A DNA stretch of 64,000 bases from Lachnospiraceae bacterium (GTDB lineage Bacteria; Bacillota; Clostridia; Lachnospirales; Lachnospiraceae): NCBI GenBank assembly GCA_020860755.1, contig JAJBTQ010000020.1, forward strand, positions 74,842-138,841. The letters are read 5' to 3'. Positions 28,374-35,850 of the stretch are shown one piece after another. The translations under genes were made by a program, and so were the position numbers. Within the stretch, counting starts at the first letter, position 1. Every line of letters begins with the position of its first letter. The notes beneath the pieces are model-generated. The model had not been told where the DNA came from. It saw only the letters and a list, made by a program, of their open reading frames with translations, and made no database searches.

Positions 28374-28802
28374 GTGGAGAAAGTGGAGATCCCCAAGCGG
28401 CTGTTTGATGAGAGGAGAGCGTTTATCGAAGAGCTGGAGGAGAGAGGGGAAGAGCTTCTCTGTGAAATGTACGCCAGACCCTACGGAGACAAGGTGCCGA
28501 GCTCCTTCACACCGGAGGATTTCAGCATCATGGACTTAAGCATTGATGAGGAGACTACGGCGATCTGCATTGAGCTTCCGACAAAAGGTCTGGGGGCGCA
28601 TATCGCTGCCTCTGCATATATCATCTGGAAACCCGAGACAGAAGAGGTTCACTACTATATGATCGAGAAGGGCGCGCGCGGAGAGAATGATGTGCTCTGC
28701 AACGTCACGGCGGACGGAAAGCATCAGGAGCTGATGACGGCACCGCCGGTCGGGAGTGAGCTCACCGCTGTACTGGAGTTGATCCAGGACGGGGAAGGAT
28801 AG
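28374..28802 (+). CDS. Protein of unknown function, in frame with the SseB-like gene
   Basis: A 142-residue acidic protein that I do not recognise. It has a helical N-terminus (KRLFDERRAFIEELEERGEELL) and a beta-rich rest (TTAICIELPTK; AYIIWKPETEEVHYYMIEKG). The only early start is a GTG at 28374 with no purine-rich site upstream. Because the ten codons between the preceding UAG and this GTG are open and protein-like (HEFVVLARNS), the two may once have been, or may still be, one polypeptide. Confidence 0.6.
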   Translation: MEKVEIPKRLFDERRAFIEELEERGEELLCEMYARPYGDKVPSSFTPEDFSIMDLSIDEETTAICIELPTKGLGAHIAASAYIIWKPETEEVHYYMIEKGARGENDVLCNVTADGKHQELMTAPPVGSELTAVLELIQDGEG

Positions 28803-28816
28803 CTAAAAAATAAATA

Positions 28817-28919
28817 ACCGTTCACATTACCTGTTACACAGGATCCTCGAGCCAGATCGTAATGCTTTCAAGCGAGCTTGACGCATTCCTATCTGCCTCT
28901 CGGATTCCATGTGAACGGT
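28817..28919 (+). ncRNA. Candidate structured RNA upstream of the que operon
   Basis: An 11-bp perfect outer stem (28817-28827 with 28909-28919) encloses a long rod: CAGAT/ATCTG (28853-28857, 28891-28895), AATGC/GCATT (28861-28865, 28883-28887) and TCAAG-CGAG-CTTGA (28868-28881). CCTG/CAGG (28830-28842) can form a side hairpin that excludes an alternative GGA/TCC stem. No T run follows, so it is not a plain terminator. It abuts the preQ1 riboswitch and does not match an RNA family I know. Confidence 0.45.
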
Positions 28920-28964
28920 AGACAGTTCGTTTGTACCATCCTGTCTATAAACAAAACCAGGGCT
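28918..28964 (+). promoter_or_regulatory. PreQ1-I-like riboswitch before queD
   Basis: A short stem (AGACAG 28920-28925 with CTGTCT 28941-28946) encloses a loop beginning TTC and ending in C, as in preQ1-I aptamers. It is followed by the A-rich tail AAACAAAACCAGGG (28949-28962), very similar to the tail of the Thermoanaerobacter aptamer. The tail can instead pair with the terminator arm at 28993-29003. Position before queD-queE-folE-queC-queF supports the call; the loop is somewhat longer than in known examples. Confidence 0.65.
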
Positions 28965-28991
28965 GCTTATTTTCATACAGTATGAGATGTA

Positions 28992-29018
28992 AAGCCATGG
29001 TTTATCCATGGCTTTTTT
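28992..29018 (+). terminator. Riboswitch-controlled terminator before queD
   Basis: AAGCCATGG (28992-29000) pairs with CCATGGCTT (29006-29014) around TTTAT, and six T follow. AAACCAGGGCT (28954-28964) is complementary to AGCCATGGTTT (28993-29003) at 10 of 11 positions, forming an antiterminator. Confidence 0.85.
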
Positions 29019-29042
29019 ATTTGCGAAAAAGAGGAGACTTTT

Positions 29043-29468
29043 ATGTATACGATCCAAACGGAACAACACTTTGACGCCGCGCATTTCCTGGCCGGCTACG
29101 ACGGAAAATGCAGCAACCTGCACGGGCACCGCTGGCGCGTCTCGGCACAGATCGGTTCCGAGACCCTTAAAAGCGACGGACAGCTGCGGGGAATGGTGGC
29201 CGATTTCGGCGATGTAAAAAGGGACTTAAAAGAGCTGACAGAGTACTTTGACCACACATTTATCTATGAGAGCGGTTCCCTGAAAGAGGAAACGATCCGG
29301 GCGCTTTGCGGGGAGGAGTTTGCTCTGGTCGAGGTGCCGTTTCGTCCGACGGCGGAGTGTTTTGCGAAGTATTTCTACGACCGCCTGAAAGAAAAAGGGT
29401 ATGCAGTTTGCCGGGTCGAAGTCTATGAGACGCCGGACAACTGTGCGGCCTACACGGGGGAATGTTAG
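29043..29468 (+). CDS. queD: 6-carboxytetrahydropterin synthase QueD
   Basis: QueD converts 7,8-dihydroneopterin triphosphate to 6-carboxytetrahydropterin, the second step of preQ0/queuosine synthesis. The zinc ligands His14 (FDAAHFL) and His27/His29 (NLHGHRW) and the catalytic Cys23 (KCSNL) are present in a 141-residue PTPS-fold protein. GAGGAG lies 7 bases before the ATG. It heads the operon behind a likely preQ1 riboswitch. Confidence 0.96.
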   Translation: MYTIQTEQHFDAAHFLAGYDGKCSNLHGHRWRVSAQIGSETLKSDGQLRGMVADFGDVKRDLKELTEYFDHTFIYESGSLKEETIRALCGEEFALVEVPFRPTAECFAKYFYDRLKEKGYAVCRVEVYETPDNCAAYTGEC

Positions 29469-29470
29469 AA

Positions 29471-30139
29471 ATGGCAAAATACAAAGTGGCGGAACTGTTT
29501 GAAAGTGTGAACGGGGAAGGACCGCGTTCGGGACAGCTGGCCGTATTTGTCCGGATGCAGGGCTGCAACCTGGCTTGTTCCTACTGTGACACAAAGTGGG
29601 CCAACGAAAAGGACGCTGTTTTTCAGTGGATGTCGACGGAAGAGATCACAGACGAGATCCGGCGCTTGAGGATACGGAATGTGACCTTAACCGGCGGGGA
29701 GCCTCTGATGCAGGAGGATATCGAAGAGCTGCTCATCGCCCTGACGAAAGATCCGTGGCTTCGGGTGGAGGTCGAGACAAACGGGAGCATCAAACTGGAA
29801 TCGTTTGCCGGCATCGCGGATACGATCTCCTTTAACATGGATTACAAGCTTCCGGGCAGCGGGATGGAGCATCGGATGCTTCCGAAAAACCTGGATGTCC
29901 TGACCGCTAAGGACACCGTAAAGTTTGTGGTGCAGGACCAGACGGACTTAGCCTTTTGCCTTTCGCTGATCGCGGATCACGACTTAACGGAGCGCTGCAG
30001 GGTATTTTTAAGTCCGGTTTATGGCGGGATCGAACCGGAAGAGATCGTGGAATTTATGAAAGAACATTGCTTAAACGATGTGACATTACAGCTGCAGATC
30101 CACAAGATCATCTGGGACAGTGAAACACGCGGCGTATAG
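29471..30139 (+). CDS. queE: 7-carboxy-7-deazaguanine synthase QueE (radical SAM)
   Basis: QueE uses S-adenosylmethionine and a [4Fe-4S] cluster to contract 6-carboxytetrahydropterin to 7-carboxy-7-deazaguanine. The cluster motif is Cys32/Cys36/Cys39 in GCNLACSYCD, a CxxxCxxC pattern, and TGGEPLMQ is the SAM-binding GGE motif. An ATG at 29462 overlaps the queD stop, but GGGGGA then lies too close; the ATG at 29471 has better spacing and is chosen, giving 222 residues. Confidence 0.95.
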   Translation: MAKYKVAELFESVNGEGPRSGQLAVFVRMQGCNLACSYCDTKWANEKDAVFQWMSTEEITDEIRRLRIRNVTLTGGEPLMQEDIEELLIALTKDPWLRVEVETNGSIKLESFAGIADTISFNMDYKLPGSGMEHRMLPKNLDVLTAKDTVKFVVQDQTDLAFCLSLIADHDLTERCRVFLSPVYGGIEPEEIVEFMKEHCLNDVTLQLQIHKIIWDSETRGV

Positions 30140-30154
30140 AAGGGAGAAAACACA

Positions 30155-30748
30155 GTGATAGATAAAGAAGCAGTTAAGGAACATGTCAGGGGCCTTTTGG
30201 CAGCACTGGGCGATGACCCGGAGAGGGAAGGCCTCCGGGAGACGCCGGAGCGCGTGGCGCGCATGTATGAGGAGGTCTTTGCGGGGATGAACTATACCAA
30301 CCGGGAGATCGCCGGGATGTTTGACAAAACATTTGAGGATGACCTGGACTTTTCCAACCCGGAGAGCGACCTTGTTATAGTAAAAGACATTGATGTCTTC
30401 AGCTTTTGTGAGCACCACATGGCGCTGATATACGACATGAAAGTGACGGTGGCTTATGTGCCCAACGGGAAAGTGATCGGCTTAAGCAAGATCGCGCGGA
30501 TCGCGGACATGGTGTGCCGGCGCCTGCAGGTGCAGGAGCGGATCGGGACGGATATCGCCGAGATCATTTCCATGGTGACGGATTCCGAAGATGTTGCGGT
30601 CTTAGTTGAGGGGTGCCACAGCTGCATGACGGCCCGCGGAGTTAAAAAGACAGACGCTAAAGCCTGTACCTCTACGCTGCGCGGCAGGTTTTTAACGGAA
30701 CCCGCGCTGCAGGAACGGCTTAACCTGGCCATCTTTAAGGAGGGATAA
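30155..30748 (+). CDS. folE: GTP cyclohydrolase I FolE
   Basis: FolE opens GTP to form 7,8-dihydroneopterin triphosphate, the shared first step of folate and queuosine synthesis. The zinc ligands are Cys85 and His88 in FCEHHM and Cys157 in CHSCMTARG. The 197-residue length is normal. It starts with GTG after AGAAGGGAG. Its place inside the que operon under riboswitch control suggests that this copy serves queuosine. Confidence 0.96.
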   Translation: MIDKEAVKEHVRGLLAALGDDPEREGLRETPERVARMYEEVFAGMNYTNREIAGMFDKTFEDDLDFSNPESDLVIVKDIDVFSFCEHHMALIYDMKVTVAYVPNGKVIGLSKIARIADMVCRRLQVQERIGTDIAEIISMVTDSEDVAVLVEGCHSCMTARGVKKTDAKACTSTLRGRFLTEPALQERLNLAIFKEG

Positions 30749-31441
30749 ATGAGAGCGTTGGTTTTATCCAGCGGCGGGGTGGACTCCACCACCTGTCTGG
30801 CGCTGGCGATCGAAAAATACGGAACAAAGAATGTGACAGCGCTGTCCATCGTATACGGGCAAAAGCACGAGAGAGAGATCCGGGCGTCCGAAGAGGTCGC
30901 GGCTTACTATCAGGTGGAGCACCTTTGTCTGGATCTGACAGATATCTATGCCTACAGCGACTGCTCTTTGCTGGCACACTCCGATCAGGAGATCCCAAAG
31001 GAATCCTACGCGAAGCAGCTTGAGAAGTCGGACGGGAGTCCGGTCTCCACCTATGTGCCGTTTCGGAACGGACTGTTTCTTTCCGCGGCGGCCGGAGTCG
31101 CTCTGTCGAAGGACTGCGGCGTGATCTACTACGGCGCTCACAGCGACGACGCGGCGGGCAATGCCTACCCGGACTGCTCCGACGAGTTCGCCCAAGCCAT
31201 GGGGCAGGCGATCTTCATCGGAAGTGGGCAGCAGCTTACACTGGAGGTGCCTTTTGTTGATAAGACCAAGGCGGAAGTTGTAAAGGAGGGCCTGCGGCTG
31301 GGTGTTCCCTATGAGCTGACCTGGAGCTGTTACGAGGGAGGAGAGAAGCCCTGCGGGATCTGCGGGACCTGCCGCGACCGCGCGCAGGCGTTTGCCTTAA
31401 ACGGAGTGGAGGACCCTGCATATACGTTATCGAAGTCTTAA
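30749..31441 (+). CDS. queC: 7-cyano-7-deazaguanine synthase QueC
   Basis: QueC turns 7-carboxy-7-deazaguanine into preQ0 using ATP and ammonia. The PP-loop SGGVDSTT is at residues 8-15. Zinc ligands cluster at the C-terminus in [15 protein letters not shown]. The ATG follows the folE stop directly, with AAGGAGG in the last folE codons, so translation is coupled. Length (230) is typical. Confidence 0.97.
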   Translation: MRALVLSSGGVDSTTCLALAIEKYGTKNVTALSIVYGQKHEREIRASEEVAAYYQVEHLCLDLTDIYAYSDCSLLAHSDQEIPKESYAKQLEKSDGSPVSTYVPFRNGLFLSAAAGVALSKDCGVIYYGAHSDDAAGNAYPDCSDEFAQAMGQAIFIGSGQQLTLEVPFVDKTKAEVVKEGLRLGVPYELTWSCYEGGEKPCGICGTCRDRAQAFALNGVEDPAYTLSKS

Positions 31442-31454
31442 GGAGGTAAAAGAT

Positions 31455-31955
31455 ATGTCTACGGGACGAACGAAAGAGGAAATGGAGGAGATCACGCTGC
31501 TGGGCAGCGGGGGTGTTAAGTATCCGGACGATTATGCGCCGGAAGTGTTGGAGACGTTTGAGAACAAACATCCGGATCACGACTATTTTGTGAAGTTTAA
31601 CTGTCCGGAGTTTACGTCGCTTTGTCCGCTGACTGGTCAGCCGGATTTTGCGACAGTGACGATCGCCTATGTTCCGGAGAAGCGGATGGTGGAGAGCAAG
31701 GCTTTGAAGCTGTATCTGTTCAGCTTCCGGAATCACGGGGATTTTCATGAGGACTGCATGAACATTATCATGGAGGACTTGATAAAGGCGATGGACCCGA
31801 AATATATTGAGGTGTGGGGTAGGTTTAAACCGCGCGGCGGGATCTCGATCGACCCCTACTGCAATTACGGGAAGCCCGGGACAAAGTGGGAAGAGGTCGC
31901 CTGGAACCGTCTGGCAAACCACGATCTCTACCCGGAGGAAGTGGATAATCGATAA
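31455..31955 (+). CDS. queF: NADPH-dependent 7-cyano-7-deazaguanine reductase QueF
   Basis: QueF reduces the nitrile of preQ0 to the aminomethyl group of preQ1. The 166-residue protein is the short type I (YkvM) form: catalytic Cys57 in [11 protein letters not shown] with Asp64, and the QueF motif [31 protein letters not shown] precedes the ATG. It ends the operon, which therefore encodes every step from GTP to preQ1; the tRNA-inserting Tgt and the QueA/QueG steps are not in this window. Confidence 0.96.
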   Translation: MSTGRTKEEMEEITLLGSGGVKYPDDYAPEVLETFENKHPDHDYFVKFNCPEFTSLCPLTGQPDFATVTIAYVPEKRMVESKALKLYLFSFRNHGDFHEDCMNIIMEDLIKAMDPKYIEVWGRFKPRGGISIDPYCNYGKPGTKWEEVAWNRLANHDLYPEEVDNR

Positions 31956-32004
31956 ACGCAACTTACTTGAAGGGAAGATAACTTAGCAAAGAAAGGAGCC
32001 TGCC

Positions 32005-32547
32005 ATGGAAGGAATGAAGCGGATCGACCGCGTTTTAAAATATGAGGGGAGAATCATTGACGTATACGACGATGTCATGGAATCCCCGACGGGGCGCATC
32101 GCCCACTGGGATTTTGTATGCCACAGGAAGGGGGCGGCGGCTGTGGTCCCGGTCTTAGATGACGGGCGGATCCTGCTGGTCAGACAGTACCGCAATGCGG
32201 TCGAGCGGGAGACGATAGAGATCCCGGCCGGCAGCCGGAACAGTGTGGATGAGCCGTGGGAGTTCTGCGCGGCCAGAGAGCTGGAGGAGGAGACCGGTTA
32301 CAAGGCCGGCAGTCTGGAGTTTCTGATCTCCGTTGCCTCGACGGTTGCCTTTTGCAACGAGGTCATAGAGGTCTACTTAGCGACAGACCTGCTACCCTCC
32401 GAGCAGCATCTGGATGAGGACGAGTTCATCAGGCTTGAGCCATATACGCTTGAAGAACTGGAGGATATGATCTATCACAGAAAGATCCAGGACGCCAAGA
32501 CGATCTCGGCTGTTATGGCCTATGCGGTAAAAGCGCACAAAAATTAG
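32005..32547 (+). CDS. Nudix hydrolase, ADP-ribose pyrophosphatase type
   Basis: A 180-residue Nudix hydrolase like NudF/YqkG, which splits ADP-ribose to AMP and ribose 5-phosphate. The Nudix box can be read from Gly76 to Gly98 (ending RELEEETG at 91-98); it has one extra residue between the first Gly and Glu compared with the usual G-x5-E. The preceding EIPAGS is typical of ADP-ribose hydrolases. AAAGGAG lies before the ATG. It follows queF by 49 bases. Confidence 0.9.
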   Translation: MEGMKRIDRVLKYEGRIIDVYDDVMESPTGRIAHWDFVCHRKGAAAVVPVLDDGRILLVRQYRNAVERETIEIPAGSRNSVDEPWEFCAARELEEETGYKAGSLEFLISVASTVAFCNEVIEVYLATDLLPSEQHLDEDEFIRLEPYTLEELEDMIYHRKIQDAKTISAVMAYAVKAHKN

Positions 32548-32579
32548 CGTATATCTGCGCTTTAAATCGGCAAAATCAC

Positions 32580-32607
32580 TTGATAATCTGCTGATTTTGT
32601 CTATAAT
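32580..32607 (+). promoter_or_regulatory. ackA promoter
   Basis: TTGATA (32580-32585) and TATAAT (32602-32607) are separated by 16 bp, about 60 bases before ackA. Confidence 0.75.
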
Positions 32608-32666
32608 AAAAAGGTAGGCAATTGAATTTTAATGCAATTGAAAAATAAGAGGGAGGGGAAATTGTC

Positions 32667-33857
32667 ATGAATGTTTTAGTTGTCAACTGTGGCAGTTCGT
32701 CACTGAAGTATCAGCTGATCGATTCCGATACGGAAACGGTCCTGGCAAAAGGTCTGTGCGAGAGGATCGGCATAGACGGCGGAGAGTTTACTTACCAGAA
32801 GTCAGGTCTTGACAAGGAGAAGACAAATGTGGATATGCCGACGCACAAGGAGGCGATCCAGATCGTCCTCAATGCTCTGGTAAACGATAAGACCGGCGCG
32901 ATCGGGTCTCTCGATGAGATCGGCGCAGTCGGACACCGCATGGTACACGGAGGGGAGAAGTTTGCATCTTCCGCGCTGATCACGGATGAGATGCTGGCTA
33001 CGGTGGAGGAGTGCAACGATCTGGCTCCGCTTCACAATCCGGCTAACTTAATCGGCGTATATGCATGCCGTGATCTGATGCCCGGCGTACCGATGGTTGG
33101 CGTCTTTGACACCGCGTTCCATCAGACCATGCCGGAGAAGGCATATCTCTACGGTCTTCCGTATGAATACTATGAGAAATACGGTGTAAGAAGATACGGT
33201 TTCCACGGCACGAGCCACAGGTTTGTATCCCAACACATGGCAGAATTCCTGGGATTGGATCTCAACAATTCCAAGCTCATCGTCGCGCACTTAGGCAACG
33301 GCGCCTCCATCTCGGCAGTGCTGAATGGAAAGAGCATCGATACATCCATGGGTCTCACCCCGCTTGAAGGTCTCGTGATGGGGACCCGTTCCGGTGATAT
33401 TGACCCGGCGATCATTGAGTTTATCTCCAAGAAAGAGGGACTGGACATTGACGGCATGATGGATGTGCTGAACAAGAAATCCGGCGTCTTGGGGATCTCG
33501 AAGACATCCAGCGACTTCCGTGATCTGGAAGAGGGCATGAACAACGGAGACAAGCTGTGTGAAGCAGCCATCGAGGTGTTCAGCTATCGCGTGGCCAAGT
33601 ACATCGGCTCCTACTGCGCGGCGTTAAACGGCGTGGATGCCATCGCGTTTACCGCGGGTATCGGTGAGAATGCGCCGCTCGTCCGCAAAAAAGTGTGTGA
33701 GCATCTCGGATTTTTGGGGATCACGCTGGATGAGGAAGCCAACGGGCATCGCGGCGAGGATCTGATCATCTCCACACCGGACTCCAAGGTAAAGGTCTGC
33801 ATCATCCCGACCGACGAGGAGCTGGCGATCGCGAGAGACACGGTGGCATTGGTATAG
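32667..33857 (+). CDS. ackA: Acetate kinase
   Basis: AckA makes ATP from acetyl phosphate and ADP, the energy-yielding end of acetate fermentation. The 396-residue ASKHA-fold protein has the N-terminal signature VLVVNCGSSSLKY, HLGNGASISA, MGTRSGDIDP and FTAGIGENAP. GGGAGGGGAAATTGTC precedes the ATG. The usual partner pta is not next to it here; it has its own promoter and terminator. Confidence 0.98.
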   Translation: MNVLVVNCGSSSLKYQLIDSDTETVLAKGLCERIGIDGGEFTYQKSGLDKEKTNVDMPTHKEAIQIVLNALVNDKTGAIGSLDEIGAVGHRMVHGGEKFASSALITDEMLATVEECNDLAPLHNPANLIGVYACRDLMPGVPMVGVFDTAFHQTMPEKAYLYGLPYEYYEKYGVRRYGFHGTSHRFVSQHMAEFLGLDLNNSKLIVAHLGNGASISAVLNGKSIDTSMGLTPLEGLVMGTRSGDIDPAIIEFISKKEGLDIDGMMDVLNKKSGVLGISKTSSDFRDLEEGMNNGDKLCEAAIEVFSYRVAKYIGSYCAALNGVDAIAFTAGIGENAPLVRKKVCEHLGFLGITLDEEANGHRGEDLIISTPDSKVKVCIIPTDEELAIARDTVALV

Positions 33858-33889
33858 TGCGCTGCCGGCAATATTAATAAGCAACGAAA

Positions 33890-33936
33890 GAAAACCCCTT
33901 TTGTCAGGCTTTAAAAGACCGATGAGAGGGGTTTTC
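33890..33936 (+). terminator. ackA terminator
   Basis: GAAAACCCCT (33890-33899) pairs perfectly with AGGGGTTTTC (33927-33936) around a 27-base loop. Confidence 0.72.
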
Positions 33937-33950
33937 AAGAGGAAAGAGAA

Positions 33951-35174
33951 TTGGATCAGAATCAGGAGATACAGGATTTAAACACGAGAAGGATAAAAAA
34001 GCGGGTCTTTGAGATCATATCCATCGGATATACCGGCGACTTCGCGAGCAAACTCTTTGACATCTGGACCACGGCCGCCATTTTGGCCAACTTAGTCATC
34101 GTGATCGCGGAGACCTTTACGCTCCCTGCACCGGTTCTTACCGTGCTGATGGTGATCGAGACGATCACGGTGATCAGTTTTACGATCGAGTACATTCTGC
34201 GTGTCTGGACGGCGGAATATCTCTATCCGGGCCTTAGCAGGGCAAAGGCGAGAGTGCGGTATATCTTCTCGTTTATGGGACTCGTTGACCTGGTGTCCTT
34301 TTTGCCGTTCTACCTGCCGGCAGTATTCCCGGCCGGTATCGTGGCGTTCAGGATGCTCCGTGTGGTACGGATCCTGCGGCTGTTCCGGATCACGGGCTAC
34401 TATGACTCCTTAAATGTCATAGGGGATGTCCTCCGGAGAAAAAAGAACCAGCTGATCTCTTCCATTTTCATCATCCTGGTCCTGATGCTCGCATCCTCGC
34501 TGTGCATGTACAGTCTGGAGCACGCGGCACAGCCTGAGGTGTTTGACAACGCGTTTTCCGGTCTGTGGTGGGCGGTCTCCACCCTGCTGACCGTGGGGTA
34601 CGGGGATATCTATCCCATCACGCTGGCGGGGCGTATCTTCGGGATCATCACCACTTTCCTGGGGGTTGGAATGGTGGCGATCCCCACCGGCATCCTTTCC
34701 GCCGGCTTTGTGGAACAGTATCAGATCTTAAAGGAGTCACAAGAATACGCTTTGAATGAGGAGCTTAGGTTTGTCCGTCTGGATATCGAAAGTGACCATC
34801 TCTGGAAGGGAAAGAGTGTGCGCGATCTTACACTTCCGCCCGGTATGATCCTTGCCGTGATCCGCCGCGGAGAAGAGACCATTTTGCCGAACCCGACGGT
34901 ACAGATCCGGGAGGGAGATTCTCTGGTCCTGGGAGCCGAGGCGACGGCAAAAGATGCGGAGATCGAGATGAAGGAGTTAAAGCTTCGGGGCATGCATCCG
35001 TGGGTCGGACAAAAGCTTAAGGATCTCGATATCTCCAGACAGACGCTGATCACGCTGATCCACCGGGGAGACACATCGTTTATCCCCAACGGGGAGACGC
35101 AGCTTCAGGCCGGAGATACCCTGTTCCTGTACACAAAGCATAAGGTCATGGATGCAGAGACGCTCATCATTTGA
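33951..35174 (+). CDS. Voltage-gated-type potassium channel with C-terminal RCK_C domains
   Basis: A 407-residue six-helix ion channel. The S4 voltage sensor carries regularly spaced Arg in FRMLRVVRILRLFRITG (133-149), and the selectivity filter TVGYGD is at 214-219. After S6 two TrkA_C/RCK_C-like domains follow (about 265-335 and 345-405), each with the GD-L pattern (REGDSLVLGA; QAGDTLFLYT). There is no Rossmann RCK_N between them, so ligands would act through RCK_C only. It starts with TTG at 33951 after AGAGGAAAGAG. Confidence 0.9.
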   Translation: MDQNQEIQDLNTRRIKKRVFEIISIGYTGDFASKLFDIWTTAAILANLVIVIAETFTLPAPVLTVLMVIETITVISFTIEYILRVWTAEYLYPGLSRAKARVRYIFSFMGLVDLVSFLPFYLPAVFPAGIVAFRMLRVVRILRLFRITGYYDSLNVIGDVLRRKKNQLISSIFIILVLMLASSLCMYSLEHAAQPEVFDNAFSGLWWAVSTLLTVGYGDIYPITLAGRIFGIITTFLGVGMVAIPTGILSAGFVEQYQILKESQEYALNEELRFVRLDIESDHLWKGKSVRDLTLPPGMILAVIRRGEETILPNPTVQIREGDSLVLGAEATAKDAEIEMKELKLRGMHPWVGQKLKDLDISRQTLITLIHRGDTSFIPNGETQLQAGDTLFLYTKHKVMDAETLII

Positions 35175-35236
35175 CAACGGGCGCCGAAAGCGAATGGAAA
35201 AACGGCAGCTTTTGTGAAGAAAACATAAGATTTCGG

Positions 35237-35265
35237 TTGACAAATTTTCCGCGGATGGATATAAT
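35237..35265 (+). promoter_or_regulatory. rpmF promoter
   Basis: Perfect TTGACA (35237-35242) and TATAAT (35260-35265) with 17-bp spacing; one of the strongest promoters in the window. Confidence 0.9.
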
Positions 35266-35307
35266 GTTCCTTGCGTGATTGTAAATTAGTACGGGAGGTG
35301 TTTTTAA

Positions 35308-35487
35308 ATGTCTATCTGCCCTAAAAATAAATCTTCCAAGGGAAGAAGGAACAGGAGGAGAGCAAACTGGAAGATGACTGCTCCCACTCTGGTAAGGTGC
35401 AGCAAGTGCGGCGAGCTTATGGTTCCGCACAGGGTCTGCAAGAATTGTGGTTGTTACAACAAAAAAGAGATTATTAAAGTTGATTAA
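35308..35487 (+). CDS. rpmF: 50S ribosomal protein L32
   Basis: A 59-residue ribosomal protein starting MSICPKNKSSKGRRNRRRAN. A zinc ribbon is intact: CSKCG at 31-35 and CKNCG at 44-48, so it is the zinc-binding form. ACGGGAGGTG lies upstream. In many Firmicutes rpmF follows yceD (DUF177) and precedes plsX; here no yceD is upstream, and a TAXI binding protein gene lies between rpmF and plsX. Confidence 0.97.
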   Translation: MSICPKNKSSKGRRNRRRANWKMTAPTLVRCSKCGELMVPHRVCKNCGCYNKKEIIKVD

Positions 35488-35502
35488 ACTGCGTTAGATC
35501 GG

Positions 35503-35534
35503 GATCCGGCCGCATTAGCCGGGTCTCTTTTTTT
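35503..35534 (+). terminator. rpmF terminator
   Basis: GATCCGGC (35503-35510) pairs with GCCGGGTC (35518-35525, one G-U) and is followed by a T-rich run. Confidence 0.88.
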
Positions 35535-35606
35535 GGGCTTCATTCTTTGACCGTAACATAACCCCATGATCTCCTTAAAAAAATGAACGAAATAGTCGGA
35601 AAATGC

Positions 35607-35635
35607 TTGTCAGAAATTGGCGGCTCAGGTATAAT
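35607..35635 (+). promoter_or_regulatory. Promoter of the TAXI lipoprotein gene
   Basis: TTGTCA (35607-35612) and TATAAT (35630-35635) are 17 bp apart. Transcription from here gives a leader of about 210 bases before the start codon at 35851. Confidence 0.72.
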
Positions 35636-35656
35636 AAATAATATAAACAACACATT

Positions 35657-35821
35657 TTTTGGGGGTTTGCATGAAATAATACACTGAAAAATTTGCACAC
35701 TGGCAGTTTTTTACTGATTGAGAGTTTAAAGTTGCGTGAAGTTTTCATGGTATTATTCAATAGAAGGCAATAAAATTTAAGGTTGCTTTTTATTGCTGCA
35801 CCCTTGAAACCATACCCAAAA
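35657..35821 (+). promoter_or_regulatory. Structured 5' leader, riboswitch-like three-way junction
   Basis: The 363-base gene-free stretch 35488-35850 holds the rpmF terminator, a promoter and this leader. P1 pairs TTTTGGG-GGTTT (35657-35668 region) with AAACC-ATA-CCCAAAA (35807-35821). P2 pairs TGAAATAATAC and TGAAAA (35672-35690) with TTTTCA and GTATTATTCA (35742-35759). P3 is GCAATAAAA/TTTTATTGC (35767-35796). CCC in P1 can also face GGGTGG just before the ribosome site. I do not recognise the RNA family. Confidence 0.5.
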
Positions 35822-35850
35822 GTACTATGTGGGTGGAGAAGGGAGTTATC

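Noticed and set aside
28817..29042. T-box or tetrahydrofolate riboswitch before the que operon
   Set aside because: The T-box sequence TGGNACCGCG and the conserved THF-riboswitch junctions are absent; the preQ1-type aptamer with an antiterminator explains the right half better.
28827..29129. Open frame of 100 codons on the - strand before queD
   Set aside because: It lies across the structured RNA, the riboswitch and the terminator, has no ribosome site and overlaps the queD start.
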